Made by a program: the position numbers and the translations under genes | In this document: positions 23,234-32,002 of the stretch, piece by piece | Layout of the letters: each line of letters opens with the position of its first letter | Position numbering within the stretch: the first letter of the stretch is position 1 | DNA from: CAJGBR01 sp045637425 | Lineage (GTDB): Bacteria > Bacteroidota > Bacteroidia > Bacteroidales > Rikenellaceae | NCBI GenBank assembly: GCA_045637425.1 | Contig: JAZTZL010000013.1 | Span: 1 to 52,474 of the forward strand | Direction: 5' to 3' | DNA: 52,474 nt | Notes under the pieces: generated by a model | The model's input: only the letters and a program-made list of their open reading frames with translations | What the model was told of the DNA's origin: nothing | Databases searched by the model: none

Positions 23234-23270
23234 AATCCGGATGTGACGAAGGGTCGCTCCGGATTTTTTT
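23234..23270 (+). terminator. intrinsic terminator between omega and coaBC
   Basis: AATCCGGA / TCCGGATT stem with 7 T's, 19 nt before coaBC. It may attenuate rather than end the operon, because no separate coaBC promoter is evident. Confidence 0.65.
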
Positions 23271-23288
23271 ACACCCCAATTTCATATT

Positions 23289-24491
23289 ATGCTGAAAAAT
23301 AAACATATAATAGTAGGCGTTACGGGCGGGATTGCTGCGTATAAAGCTGCAATTCTGATTCGCCTTCTGGTTAAGCAAGGTGCAGAAGTCAAGGTTGTAA
23401 TGACTCCGACAGCACGACAATTCATCACTCCGCTGACGCTGGCTACGTTGGCGAAATCTCCCGTATTGGTAGACTTTTTCAATCCTGAAAATGGAGAGTG
23501 GAACAGCCACGTCTCACTCGGATTGTGGGCAGATGCGATGATTATTGCTCCGGCTACGGCATCGACCATAGCCAAAATGGCTACGGGTGTAGCAGATAAT
23601 TTACTTGTAACTACATATTTATCGGCGCGTTGTCCGGTATTTCTGGCTCCGGCAATGGACCTTGATATGTGGGGACACCCAACTACTCAGCGCAACTTGA
23701 AGACTCTCAGAGAGTTTGGCAATTTCGTTATAGAACCAGCCAGCGGCGAATTGGCAAGTGGACTCGATGGTAAGGGCCGAATGGCTGAACCAGAGCAGAT
23801 TGTTGAAGAACTCGATATAATTCTGAACCGCACCAGCGAATTGGAAGGTCGCCGAATATTGGTTAATGGTGGCGGCACTATCGAACGCATTGACCCTGTG
23901 CGCTATATCACGAATGACTCGTCTGGCAAGATGGCGTGCGCTATTGCGCGCGAATTGTCGCTGAGAGGAGCCGAAGTCACACTCGTAGCAGGTAGAATGT
24001 CGGTTAATCCAGATACGATTCCGGGTGTAACTGTTCGTCGAGTCGAGTCTGCCGAAGATATGTACAACGCTTGTACAGATGAGTTTGACCGAGCAGATGC
24101 TGCAATACTCTCCGCGGCAGTAGCCGACTATACACCCGCATTCAAGAGTAGTGTCAAATTGAAGAAATCGGTTAATGATATGAACCTTGAATTGGTGCCC
24201 ACACACGATATCGCAGCTGCGCTCGGCGCGTGTAAAGGCGAACGCAAGGTTATCGGATTCGCGCTCGAAACAGATAACGAATTGGAACACGCAGAGTCGA
24301 AACTTGAACGCAAGAATCTGGATTTCATCGTATTGAATTCACTCCGCGACACAGGCGCAGGAATGGGTACCGACACAAATAAGATTACTATAATAAGGTC
24401 AAATGGCCGCACGTTCTACGAACTGAAGAGCAAGGCTGAGGTTGCACGGGATATCGTGGACGAACTTGTTTTTGAATTTGACAATCACTAA
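23289..24491 (+). CDS. coaBC: bifunctional phosphopantothenoylcysteine decarboxylase / phosphopantothenate-cysteine ligase
   Basis: 400 residues. The CoaC flavoprotein half (residues ~1-185) has GVTGGIAAYKAA, the active-site region PATASTIAKMATGVADNL and PAMDLDMW. The CoaB half has the GGTIERIDPVRYITNDSSGKM nucleotide-binding loop and AAVADYTP, and a lysine-rich KLKKS segment. It makes 4'-phosphopantetheine in coenzyme A synthesis from 4'-phosphopantothenate, cysteine and CTP. RecN follows after 8 nt; the DUF4835 gene that often sits between them in related genomes is absent here. Confidence 0.95.
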   Translation: MLKNKHIIVGVTGGIAAYKAAILIRLLVKQGAEVKVVMTPTARQFITPLTLATLAKSPVLVDFFNPENGEWNSHVSLGLWADAMIIAPATASTIAKMATGVADNLLVTTYLSARCPVFLAPAMDLDMWGHPTTQRNLKTLREFGNFVIEPASGELASGLDGKGRMAEPEQIVEELDIILNRTSELEGRRILVNGGGTIERIDPVRYITNDSSGKMACAIARELSLRGAEVTLVAGRMSVNPDTIPGVTVRRVESAEDMYNACTDEFDRADAAILSAAVADYTPAFKSSVKLKKSVNDMNLELVPTHDIAAALGACKGERKVIGFALETDNELEHAESKLERKNLDFIVLNSLRDTGAGMGTDTNKITIIRSNGRTFYELKSKAEVARDIVDELVFEFDNH

Positions 24492-24499
24492 ACCAAGAT

Positions 24500-26149
24500 A
24501 TGTTACGAGAACTGCACATTGAGAATTTTGCCCTGATTGAGTCGTTGAATGTCAATTTCGAATCGGGACTGAACACGATAACGGGTGAAACAGGCGCGGG
24601 GAAATCAATCATTCTCGGCGCAATGGGACTGATTCTCGGCGCAAAGGCAGATGCTGCGCAGGTTAAAAGCGGAGCTCGCAACTGCGTGGTTGAGATGTCA
24701 TTCGAATTGACGGAGTCGTTCAAGGAGTTGTTCGACTCGCTCGATATCGAGTGGTTCGACACGGCGGTAATACGCAGAACTATCTCGGCAGAGGGCAGAA
24801 GTCGTGCCTATGTGAATGATCAGCCAATTACGTTGCAGGACTTGAAAATTCTAACTTCCAAGTTAATTGACATTCACTCGCAACATCAAAATCTATTATT
24901 GGGAGATTTGTCATTTCAAATTGACTTGGTCGATTGCGTAGCAGGAAATCAAACCGAGCTGAACAATTACGCAATAAAATATAATGAGTGTCGAGCATTG
25001 GAAAAGCAGTTGGACGAGGTTAGAATTGAGGCTGCAAATAGCAAGAGCGAGCACGATTATCTGAACTTTCAATACACACAACTCGCAGAGGCTAAGTTAG
25101 TTGATGGCGAGTTGGAGTCGCTCGAACAAGAGTCTGCACGTTTGACCTATGCGTCGGAGATTAAGGCCGTTATGATGGAAAATTCGGCAGTGCTGAATGA
25201 CTCTGAAGCGGCTGTGATTACTCAACTCAAAGGTTTGAAGAATGGGTTATCCCGAATCAGTAAGTGGCTGCCAGAGGCGGAGGAGTTGGCAGAGAGAATC
25301 GAACAATGTGCAGTCGAACTCAAGGACATAGCGTCGGAGTGTGATTCTCATTCGGCTCACACATACGACGACCCAGCAAGATTGGAGGCTGTCAGTCAGC
25401 GACTTGACAAGTTCTACTCGCTGCAGCAGAAACACCACACAGAGAGTGTAGCCGAACTGATTGCGCTGAGAGATGAACTGCGAAACAAACTCGACAAAAT
25501 TGAATCCTATGATGATGAGATTGCTGAAATAGAGTCGCAACTTGCTGTGAAACACAGTGAGATGCAGTCGATTGCTGCGAAGATTTCTGAATCGAGAATG
25601 GGCGCAATTCCCGAAGTAAACAGTTTTGTGAACGAAAATCTTGCGCAGTTGGGTATGGTCAATGGCCGATTCGACATAGAACTCACACACTGCCAACCGA
25701 ACATCAAGGGCAGCGACCGAATAGAATTTATATTTTCAGCCAATAAAAACCAGCTGCTGCAGCCGCTGGAAAAGATTGCATCAGGCGGTGAAATGGCACG
25801 CGTAATGTTGGTTATCAAAGCATTGGCTGCAAAATACAAGGAGTTACCCACGGTGATTTTCGATGAAATAGACCAAGGTATTTCAGGCGAGATTGCCCAC
25901 AAGACGGGTACACTAATCGAGCAACTTTCTCGGGGAATTCAAGTTATAAATATCACCCACCTGCCACAGATTGCAGCCAAAGGTGAAACCCATTTCCTTG
26001 TCTATAAAACAGATTCGCAGGAGGATACAAAGACATCAATCGTCAAACTCACTCGCGAGCAACGAATCGAACAGATAGCCAAGATGATTTCGGGCAGCGA
26101 TATGACCGAAGCTGCTCGCAAACAGGCCGAAAACCTATTAAATCACTAA
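24500..26149 (+). CDS. recN: DNA repair protein RecN
   Basis: 549 residues. SMC-like ATPase: N-terminal ELHIENFALIESL and Walker A GETGAGKSIILGAMGLILG near residues 30-48, two coiled-coil arms (~150-370), signature GGEMARVMLVIKALA, and Walker B PTVIFDEIDQGISGEIA. It acts on double-strand break ends in recombination repair. Co-transcribed with coaBC; 7 nt before prfB. Confidence 0.95.
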   Translation: MLRELHIENFALIESLNVNFESGLNTITGETGAGKSIILGAMGLILGAKADAAQVKSGARNCVVEMSFELTESFKELFDSLDIEWFDTAVIRRTISAEGRSRAYVNDQPITLQDLKILTSKLIDIHSQHQNLLLGDLSFQIDLVDCVAGNQTELNNYAIKYNECRALEKQLDEVRIEAANSKSEHDYLNFQYTQLAEAKLVDGELESLEQESARLTYASEIKAVMMENSAVLNDSEAAVITQLKGLKNGLSRISKWLPEAEELAERIEQCAVELKDIASECDSHSAHTYDDPARLEAVSQRLDKFYSLQQKHHTESVAELIALRDELRNKLDKIESYDDEIAEIESQLAVKHSEMQSIAAKISESRMGAIPEVNSFVNENLAQLGMVNGRFDIELTHCQPNIKGSDRIEFIFSANKNQLLQPLEKIASGGEMARVMLVIKALAAKYKELPTVIFDEIDQGISGEIAHKTGTLIEQLSRGIQVINITHLPQIAAKGETHFLVYKTDSQEDTKTSIVKLTREQRIEQIAKMISGSDMTEAARKQAENLLNH

Positions 26150-26156
26150 TTAACAA

Positions 26157-27249
26157 ATGATTACTACTGAACAAATAGCAGATGTTGTAAGGCGACTGGA
26201 TTCGCTGAGGAGGCATCTTTGACATCGATACACTAAAAATCAGACTCGACGAAGAGGAATCAAAAGCGGGCGATCCAAACTTTTGGGACGACCCGAAGGC
26301 TGCCGAAGAACAACTGAAAAAGAGCGCAGCCATAAAATCACAACTATCTGGTTTTGAGCAGGCTCGTACACTTACTGCGGAACTCGAACTTATGCCCGAT
26401 TTCGTAAAGGAGGGTATTGTTGAACCGCAAGAGGCCGATGCAGCCTACGCCCGAGCCGACCAGGCAATCTCGGCACTCGAGATGCAAAATATGTTGCGCT
26501 ATGAGGAGGATAAACTCGGCGCAATACTCGAAATCAATTCCGGTGCAGGCGGCACCGAAAGTCTCGACTGGGCTGCAATGTTGCTCAGAATGTATCGCCG
26601 TTGGGCAGAACGAAAAGGCTACCAACTCAAAGACGTAGATGTTCAAGATGGTGAAATCGCAGGGATTAAATCAGCAACCATACAGATTGACGGCGAATAC
26701 GCCTACGGCTACCTCAAAAGCGAAAACGGAGTGCACCGTCTTGTTCGCATCTCTCCGTTCGATTCAAATGCGCGCCGACATACTACATTCGCATCTGTTT
26801 TCGTTTCTCCCGTAGTCGATGACAAAATCGAAATCGTAATCAACCCTTCGGAGATTGAATGGGATACATATCGTTCGAGCGGAGCCGGTGGACAAAATGT
26901 AAATAAGGTAGAAACAGGCGTGCGATTGCGCCACCTGCCATCAGGTATTGTGGTGGAAAATACCGAAACGCGCTCGCAACTGATGAACCGTGAACGCGCT
27001 ATGGCAATTCTCAAATCGAAGCTCTACCAGAAGGAACTTGAGAAACGAATGGAGGTACAGGCCGAACTCGAAGGGCAGAAGAAGCGCATTGAGTGGGGCT
27101 CGCAGATTAGGAACTACGTTATGCACCCATACAAGTTGGTCAAGGACCTGAGAAGTGAACTCGAGACCAGCGATGTGAACGGTGTACTGGACGGTGATTT
27201 AGACCAATTCATCAAGGCTTTTCTGATGGAATTCGGACTAAAAAAGTAA
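26157..27249 (+). CDS. prfB: peptide chain release factor 2, programmed +1 frameshift
   Basis: The gene is join(26157-26219, 26221-27249), 363 residues, normal RF2 length. The first 21 codons end at an in-frame TGA (26220-26222) in the classic context AGGAGG-CAT-CTT-TGA-C; slipping by one base at CTT continues into the main frame (D-I-D-T-L...). When RF2 is scarce, the UGA is read slowly and the shift occurs, so RF2 controls its own level. Downstream features are the SPF recognition tripeptide (RISPFDSNARRH) and the catalytic GGQ (GAGGQNVNKV). Frame-only reading from 26392 would miss the first third of the protein. Overlap and spacing suggest co-transcription with recN. Confidence 0.96.
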
Positions 27250-27288
27250 TTTTTGACAATAAATATTAATATTATTGAAAAGAATTGC

Positions 27289-27296
27289 TATATTTG
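27289..27296 (+). promoter_or_regulatory. promoter box before the NYN gene
   Basis: TATATTTG about 87 nt before ATG 27383; the -33 element is not clear. Confidence 0.4.
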
Positions 27297-27382
27297 TAAC
27301 AATTCTTTTGTGAGATGGGATTTGTATCGAGTGAGGGAATTAATATAGAAACTTATAGTAACATATATAATAATTGCAGATT

Positions 27383-28387
27383 ATGAGAGATCGTTCTAAT
27401 CAAATGAGAATTGGAGTATTTTATGATGGTAATTTTTTGCTCCACACATCAAATTATTACAACTACATTCACCCTCGACACAGTCGTTTGAGCATCAATG
27501 GATTGCACGAATTCATCAGACATCGTGTCGCAGAGGAGGAAGATTTAGATTATAGAAATTGTATCATAACAGAGTCGCACTACTTCCGAGGTAGAATCAA
27601 TGCCTCTGAAGCAAGCAATCGCGGCACTCAACTCTATAATGATCGTGTATTCGACGACATTCTGATGGCAGAGGGCGTGCACACACACTACCTACCGTTG
27701 CGCAACCTTCAAGGCAGAAAAGAGGAGCGTGGAATTGATGTATGGCTCGCACTTGAAGTCTATGAATTGGCGATGCTGAACAGATTGGATATGGTGGTTC
27801 TTCTTGTTTCAGATACAGATTACGTACAATTGATGCGCAAACTGCGCAGTCTGGGGGTACCCGTAATGTTGCTTGGTTGGGAATTCGAATACAAAAACGA
27901 CGATGGTGTGAAAGTTTCGACTCGCACCTCTCGCGAACTGATTCAACTGGCAACCTACCCCATCGCGATGCACGATGTAATCGACTGCGGCTTGGAACAA
28001 AACAACATCTTGATATCAAACCTATTCGTGGGCGCAGACAATCGCTTTACATCGTATGAGCCTGAACAGAACAACGATGTCGATTTGGAAAACAATGTAG
28101 ATGTGGATCACGACTCGGACACAGATTTGGACATCGAAGATGAAATTGAAGATGCACCGTTCAAAATCAGCGAAATAATGATGGTCAAGAATGGCTATGG
28201 CTTTATCAAGTATCCCAATAACAATCTGTTTTTCCACTATCTTGATGTAGATGGCAATTTCCAAGAACTTCGCCAATACGACTACGTCACATTCGAAATC
28301 GGCAAGAACGACAAGGGGCAAGATGTAGCAAAGAGGGTGCGTAAACTGACTCAAGACGAGATTGACACCTACGTCCAAATGGATTAA
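27383..28387 (+). CDS. NYN-domain (LabA/PIN-like) nuclease with C-terminal cold-shock-like domain
   Basis: 334 residues from ATG 27383. The NYN/PIN-like domain at ~8-190 has the acidic residues expected of a metal-dependent RNase: FYDGNFL, EERGIDVWLALEVYEL and VLLVSDTDYVQLMRKL. An acidic linker (DVDLENNVDVDHDSDTDLD) follows, then a ~65-residue cold-shock/S1-like region (VKNGYGFIKYPNNNLFFHYLDV...DYVTFEIGKNDKGQDVA). The domain pair suggests an RNA-binding endoribonuclease. Monocistronic or with the phosphorylase 27 nt downstream. Confidence 0.82.
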   Translation: MRDRSNQMRIGVFYDGNFLLHTSNYYNYIHPRHSRLSINGLHEFIRHRVAEEEDLDYRNCIITESHYFRGRINASEASNRGTQLYNDRVFDDILMAEGVHTHYLPLRNLQGRKEERGIDVWLALEVYELAMLNRLDMVVLLVSDTDYVQLMRKLRSLGVPVMLLGWEFEYKNDDGVKVSTRTSRELIQLATYPIAMHDVIDCGLEQNNILISNLFVGADNRFTSYEPEQNNDVDLENNVDVDHDSDTDLDIEDEIEDAPFKISEIMMVKNGYGFIKYPNNNLFFHYLDVDGNFQELRQYDYVTFEIGKNDKGQDVAKRVRKLTQDEIDTYVQMD

Positions 28388-28414
28388 TAACTCAATCAAC
28401 AACGGTTTAGCTTT

Positions 28415-29293
28415 ATGAGAGAGATTAAGGATTCAGAATTGATGCTCAACCCCGACGGTAGTATCTTTCATCTGCACCTAAGACCGGGACAGTTAGCAAA
28501 CAGAGTAATCTTGGTTGGCGATCCCGACCGAGTAGACCGAGTGGCAGAGCGATTCACTAAGAGATATTGTTCGGTTCAGAATCGCGAATTCAGAATCGTG
28601 TCTGGAGAGTATGGACACGTTCCCGTAAGTGTCGTTTCGACCGGCATCGGCACAGACAATATAGATATAGTACTGTCCGAGCTGGACGCTTTAGTGAATA
28701 TTGATTTCAACAAACGTTGCGAAAAAGAGGAATTGTCTAAATTAAAGTTACTGCGTTTAGGTACCTCTGGTACGCTGCAGCCCGACATCTCGCTGGGAGA
28801 TATGATTCTCTCAAAGATTTCAATCGGATTTGACGGCTTACTCAACTTCTATCAGGGTCGAAATCAGATTTGTCGCACAGACCTCGAGCGTCGTTTCTGC
28901 GACTTTGTTGAATGGAATCCGATGATGGGCAGACCATATTTCATCGAGTCGTCAGAGACTCTGAACTGCAAATTTGAAGATATTACCATACCGGGAATGA
29001 CCGTATCGGCTCCGGGTTTCTATGCCCCGCAAGGCAGATGGTTGCGACTTCAACCATCTACTCCGCCCGACTTCAACAACCGACTGTCACTCTTCCGCGC
29101 AGAAGGACTGAGAATAACCAACTACGAAATGGAATCCTCGGCATTGGCAGGTCTGGCAAAACTTATGGGGCACGAAGCAACAACGGTCTGCGTAGCTATC
29201 GCTCAACGAGCATCGGGACACAGCAATACAAACTATCGCGATGCAGTAGAAAATATGATTGACAAATGTCTTGAAAAAATCATTTCGGTTTAG
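28415..29293 (+). CDS. nucleoside phosphorylase (uridine phosphorylase-like)
   Basis: 292 residues. PNP_UDP_1 fold with phosphate-binding ILVGDPDRVDRVA near residue 30, STGIGTDNIDIVLSEL, RLGTSGTLQPDI, and the base/ribose site TNYEMESSALAGLAKLMG. It cleaves pyrimidine (or purine) ribonucleosides with phosphate for salvage; specificity cannot be settled from sequence by eye. Slightly longer than E. coli Udp (253). Confidence 0.85.
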   Translation: MREIKDSELMLNPDGSIFHLHLRPGQLANRVILVGDPDRVDRVAERFTKRYCSVQNREFRIVSGEYGHVPVSVVSTGIGTDNIDIVLSELDALVNIDFNKRCEKEELSKLKLLRLGTSGTLQPDISLGDMILSKISIGFDGLLNFYQGRNQICRTDLERRFCDFVEWNPMMGRPYFIESSETLNCKFEDITIPGMTVSAPGFYAPQGRWLRLQPSTPPDFNNRLSLFRAEGLRITNYEMESSALAGLAKLMGHEATTVCVAIAQRASGHSNTNYRDAVENMIDKCLEKIISV

Positions 29294-29320
29294 AACAAAA
29301 GTGTCATAGCAAAAAGGTTT

Positions 29321-29896
29321 GTGAACAGGTTTTTAACGAACATACTTGTAGTCGCAATGCTGGTCTGTCTCGGGTTACCGAGTCTCGGACAATCAAACAT
29401 TGTTCGATATGGCAGAACAAACTATAAGGGAGAGTCAATACTGACTGTTGAATTGAAACCTGTTACGGTATTTGCTCGCAAGGCAGATATGAGACGCTAT
29501 GAACGTCTGATAAGAATTGTAAAAAAGGTCTATCCCATAGCGCGTTATGCTAATGAGCGAATGTTGCAACTTGAGGCTGAGTTGGCTCGGATACCGACTA
29601 AACGCGAACGAGAACAACACGTCAAGGCTGTAGAAAAGGAGTTGATAAAGACCTACACTCCCATTCTGAAGAGAATGTCGATAAGTCAGGGGCGCATTCT
29701 AATCAAGTTGATAGACAGACAAACGGGCAGCACGTCGTATGCATTGCTCAAAGAGTTCAGGGGGAGTATCTCAGCTGCATTTTGGCAGACTATTGCCCGT
29801 ATATTCGGTTCGAACTTAAAGGACCACTACGATGCAGAAGGAGAAGACCGAATAATCGAGATGATTATCAAAATGTACGAAGCTGGAGAACTATAG
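29321..29896 (+). CDS. DUF4294 family exported protein
   Basis: 191 residues from GTG 29321, which yields a full signal peptide (RFLTNILVVAMLVCLGLPSLGQ); an ATG at 29357 would truncate it. The mature protein has a short beta part (ESILTVELKPVTVFARK) and then a long, highly charged helical region with RLIRIVKKVYPIARYANERM and RILIKLIDRQTG, the conserved blocks of this Bacteroidota-only family. Function unknown. Confidence 0.8.
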   Translation: MNRFLTNILVVAMLVCLGLPSLGQSNIVRYGRTNYKGESILTVELKPVTVFARKADMRRYERLIRIVKKVYPIARYANERMLQLEAELARIPTKREREQHVKAVEKELIKTYTPILKRMSISQGRILIKLIDRQTGSTSYALLKEFRGSISAAFWQTIARIFGSNLKDHYDAEGEDRIIEMIIKMYEAGEL

Positions 29897-29934
29897 AAAA
29901 ACAAACATAATAAATTAAAAGTAGATAAGTAGAG

Positions 29935-31128
29935 ATGGATAATTTTGTAAAAATTAATGACTCGGTTTATGTCATTAGCGTAAACGACCGAAGAAAAGAA
30001 CTTTTCGAGAATTTGTGGCCGCTGCCCGAAGGTGTGTGCTACAACTCGTATGTCATTATGGACGAGAAGATTGCCCTGCTCGATACGGTGGAAAGCACTC
30101 GCGGCGCAGGATATATTGATTCGATAGTAAGACTTCTCAATGGCAGAGAGCCTGAATATCTGATTATAAACCATATGGAGCTCGACCACTCTGGCGAAGT
30201 AGGCGAAATCAAGAAGCGTTGGCCAAATATCAAGATTGTCGGCAATGCCAAGACATTCAAGATGTTGGAAGGTTATTACGGCATCACTGACAATTTGGTA
30301 GAGGTAGCCGATGGCGATGAACTCGACCTGGGTGCACACAAACTGAAATTTGTATTCACACCGTGGGTTCACTGGCCAGAAAGTATGGTTACATATGATG
30401 CAACTGACCAAATTCTATTCTCGGCAGACGCCTTTGGTACATTCGGCACACTCGACGGAGCATTGTTTGATGACCAATTTGCAAAGGGTCGCTACGATAG
30501 CGAGATGCGCAGATACTACTCAAACATCGTGGGCAAATATTCAGGTATGGTTCAAAAGGCATTCGCAAAATTGGCAGGCGTTCCGGTTAAGATTATTGCA
30601 CCGCTGCACGGACCAATCTGGAGAGAAGACCCGAGCTACGTTATGGGATTGTACGACAAGTGGAGCAAATATGAGGCCGATGACGCAGTTGTGGTAATCT
30701 ATGGTACAATGTACGAAAACACCGCAGCCGTAGCAGACCGCATTGCTCGCACATTGGCAGCACAGGGTGTAAGAGATATCCGAGTTTATGATGCATCTAA
30801 GACACACGTTTCATTCCTGATTAGCGAAATGTGGCGTTGCAAGGGTATCATTTTGGGTAGCTGCGCATACAATGGCGAAATGCTTCCGACTATGAACGAA
30901 GTAGTTTCACATATCTCACACCTGAGTCTTAAGAATCGCTATTTAGGTTTGTTCGGCTCGTATACTTGGAATGGTGGCGGAGTGCGCCGTCTGAACGAAT
31001 TCGCAGAAAAATCCGGCTGGGAACAAGTTGCAGCTCCGGTAGAAATTTTTGGCATTGTTAATCCGGATAAATTGGCAGAATGTGACGCATTGGCAACTGC
31101 AATGGCGGAAAAAATTGTAAAGAAATAA
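29935..31128 (+). CDS. FprA-family A-type flavodiiron protein
   Basis: 397 residues. The metallo-beta-lactamase-like diiron domain (1-~250) has the HxExDH ligands in NHMELDHSGE and later ligands WVHWPES, DAFGTFG and PLHGPIWR. The flavodoxin domain (~255-397) starts at VVVIYGTMYENTAAVADRIA. These enzymes reduce O2 to water or NO to N2O and protect anaerobes from oxygen. The diiron H-x-E-x-D-x-H pattern looks complete. The thioesterase gene follows after 2 nt. Confidence 0.92.
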   Translation: MDNFVKINDSVYVISVNDRRKELFENLWPLPEGVCYNSYVIMDEKIALLDTVESTRGAGYIDSIVRLLNGREPEYLIINHMELDHSGEVGEIKKRWPNIKIVGNAKTFKMLEGYYGITDNLVEVADGDELDLGAHKLKFVFTPWVHWPESMVTYDATDQILFSADAFGTFGTLDGALFDDQFAKGRYDSEMRRYYSNIVGKYSGMVQKAFAKLAGVPVKIIAPLHGPIWREDPSYVMGLYDKWSKYEADDAVVVIYGTMYENTAAVADRIARTLAAQGVRDIRVYDASKTHVSFLISEMWRCKGIILGSCAYNGEMLPTMNEVVSHISHLSLKNRYLGLFGSYTWNGGGVRRLNEFAEKSGWEQVAAPVEIFGIVNPDKLAECDALATAMAEKIVKK

Positions 31129-31130
31129 CT

Positions 31131-31514
31131 ATGGAAATCAATGCAAAAATTGGAGCAGTAGGCACTGCGACAACAACTGTTGACCGAGCAAAGAGTGCGG
31201 CTGCGGTAGGAAGCGGCCTGCTGGAAGTTTATGCTACGCCCTCGATGGCAGCCCTGATGGAACAAAGTGCCTGCGTAGCACTTGAAGGAGCGCTGCCCGA
31301 AGGTTGGACTACGGTAGGCGTAATGCTCAACCTGGAGCACACCCGAGCAACAAGAATGGGTGCATCTGTTGAGGCACAGGCTACGATTACCTGTGTAGAC
31401 GGTCGCGCAGTAGAGTTTACAATCGTAGCTTCAGATGACCGAGGCGAAATTGGACGCGCAACCCATCGCCGTGTAGCTGTGGAAAGTGCGCGATTTATGG
31501 CTAAATTGGGCTAA
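31131..31514 (+). CDS. FlK-like hot-dog thioesterase
   Basis: 127 residues. Hot-dog fold with the helix MAALMEQSACVALEGALPEG and the strand TVGVMLNLEHTRATRMGASVEAQA, matching fluoroacetyl-CoA thioesterase-type proteins (catalytic Thr/Glu/His set in the 'EqsA' and 'H.raT..G' regions). The substrate here is unknown; relatives are widespread housekeeping acyl-CoA thioesterases. Coupled to the flavodiiron gene; terminator 31539-31574. Confidence 0.82.
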   Translation: MEINAKIGAVGTATTTVDRAKSAAAVGSGLLEVYATPSMAALMEQSACVALEGALPEGWTTVGVMLNLEHTRATRMGASVEAQATITCVDGRAVEFTIVASDDRGEIGRATHRRVAVESARFMAKLG

Positions 31515-31538
31515 AATTACTTATCATTCCAAATACAA

Positions 31539-31574
31539 AAATCTGTTTCGGTATAAACTGAAACAGATTTTTTT
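31539..31574 (+). terminator. intrinsic terminator after thioesterase
   Basis: AAATCTGTTTC / GAAACAGATTT perfect stem, then eight T's. Confidence 0.92.
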
Positions 31575-31667
31575 TACAAATTACCACATAATATTCTTAA
31601 TAACATAACTCAAGTTATCCATCTAATTTAATAGTTGCCTTCTACGCAAATAATGCCCCAAAGAGTG

Positions 31668-31698
31668 TTGTTCGTTTCGGAAATTCTTTTTAACTTTG
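31668..31698 (+). promoter_or_regulatory. promoter of leader family copy B
   Basis: TTG (31668-31670), 20 nt, TAACTTTG (31691-31698); 305 nt before the next start codon. Sequence upstream (AGTGTTGTTCGTTTCG) is shared with the island copy at 9166-9200. Confidence 0.72.
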
Positions 31699-32002
31699 CG
31701 GTGTCGAGGGTGTTGTATCCTCGGCGGACATATAGAAAGTGTTTTCGCAGTCCTAATCTGAAAATGTGGAAGTTTTCTAAACTGAAGGATAACGAACAGC
31801 ACTCATCTCTTGTATATGTATGAGAGTATTGGCACGTTCTGTGTCCAAGCCTCACGCTATACAGGTGTGGGGCATTGTAGCGTTTATTTCAGTTAGGGTC
31901 TTTCCACAACCTTCAGATTGACAAACGGATTCATCTCCACACTTTCTTTTTTCCTACTAATCCACCGCACGGGAGATGATACGGTAAAAAAAATCTTAAA
32001 AA
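31699..32002 (+). ncRNA. structured 5' leader, family copy B
   Basis: 304 nt between a promoter and ATG 32003. Helices: CGAGG/CCTCG (31705-31709 / 31719-31723); H1 AATCTGAA/TTCAGATT (31755-31762 / 31912-31919); H2 TGTGGAA/TTCCACA (31765-31771 / 31902-31908); H3 AACTGAA/TTCAGTT (31780-31786 / 31888-31894). Inside: hairpin GGCAC/GTGTC (31831-31845) and GCCTCACGC/GTGTGGGGC with wobbles (31849-31857 / 31865-31873). Terminal helix CATCTCC/GGAGATG (31932-31938 / 31972-31978) ends 24 nt before the start codon. The H1, H3 and CCTC-type stems differ from copy A but remain paired, which is the signature of selection on RNA structure. Confidence 0.78.

Noticed and set aside
26392..27249. Independent short release-factor gene starting at 26392
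   Set aside because: The region upstream continues in frame back to a canonical RF2 frameshift site at 26217-26222, giving a full-length 363-residue product.
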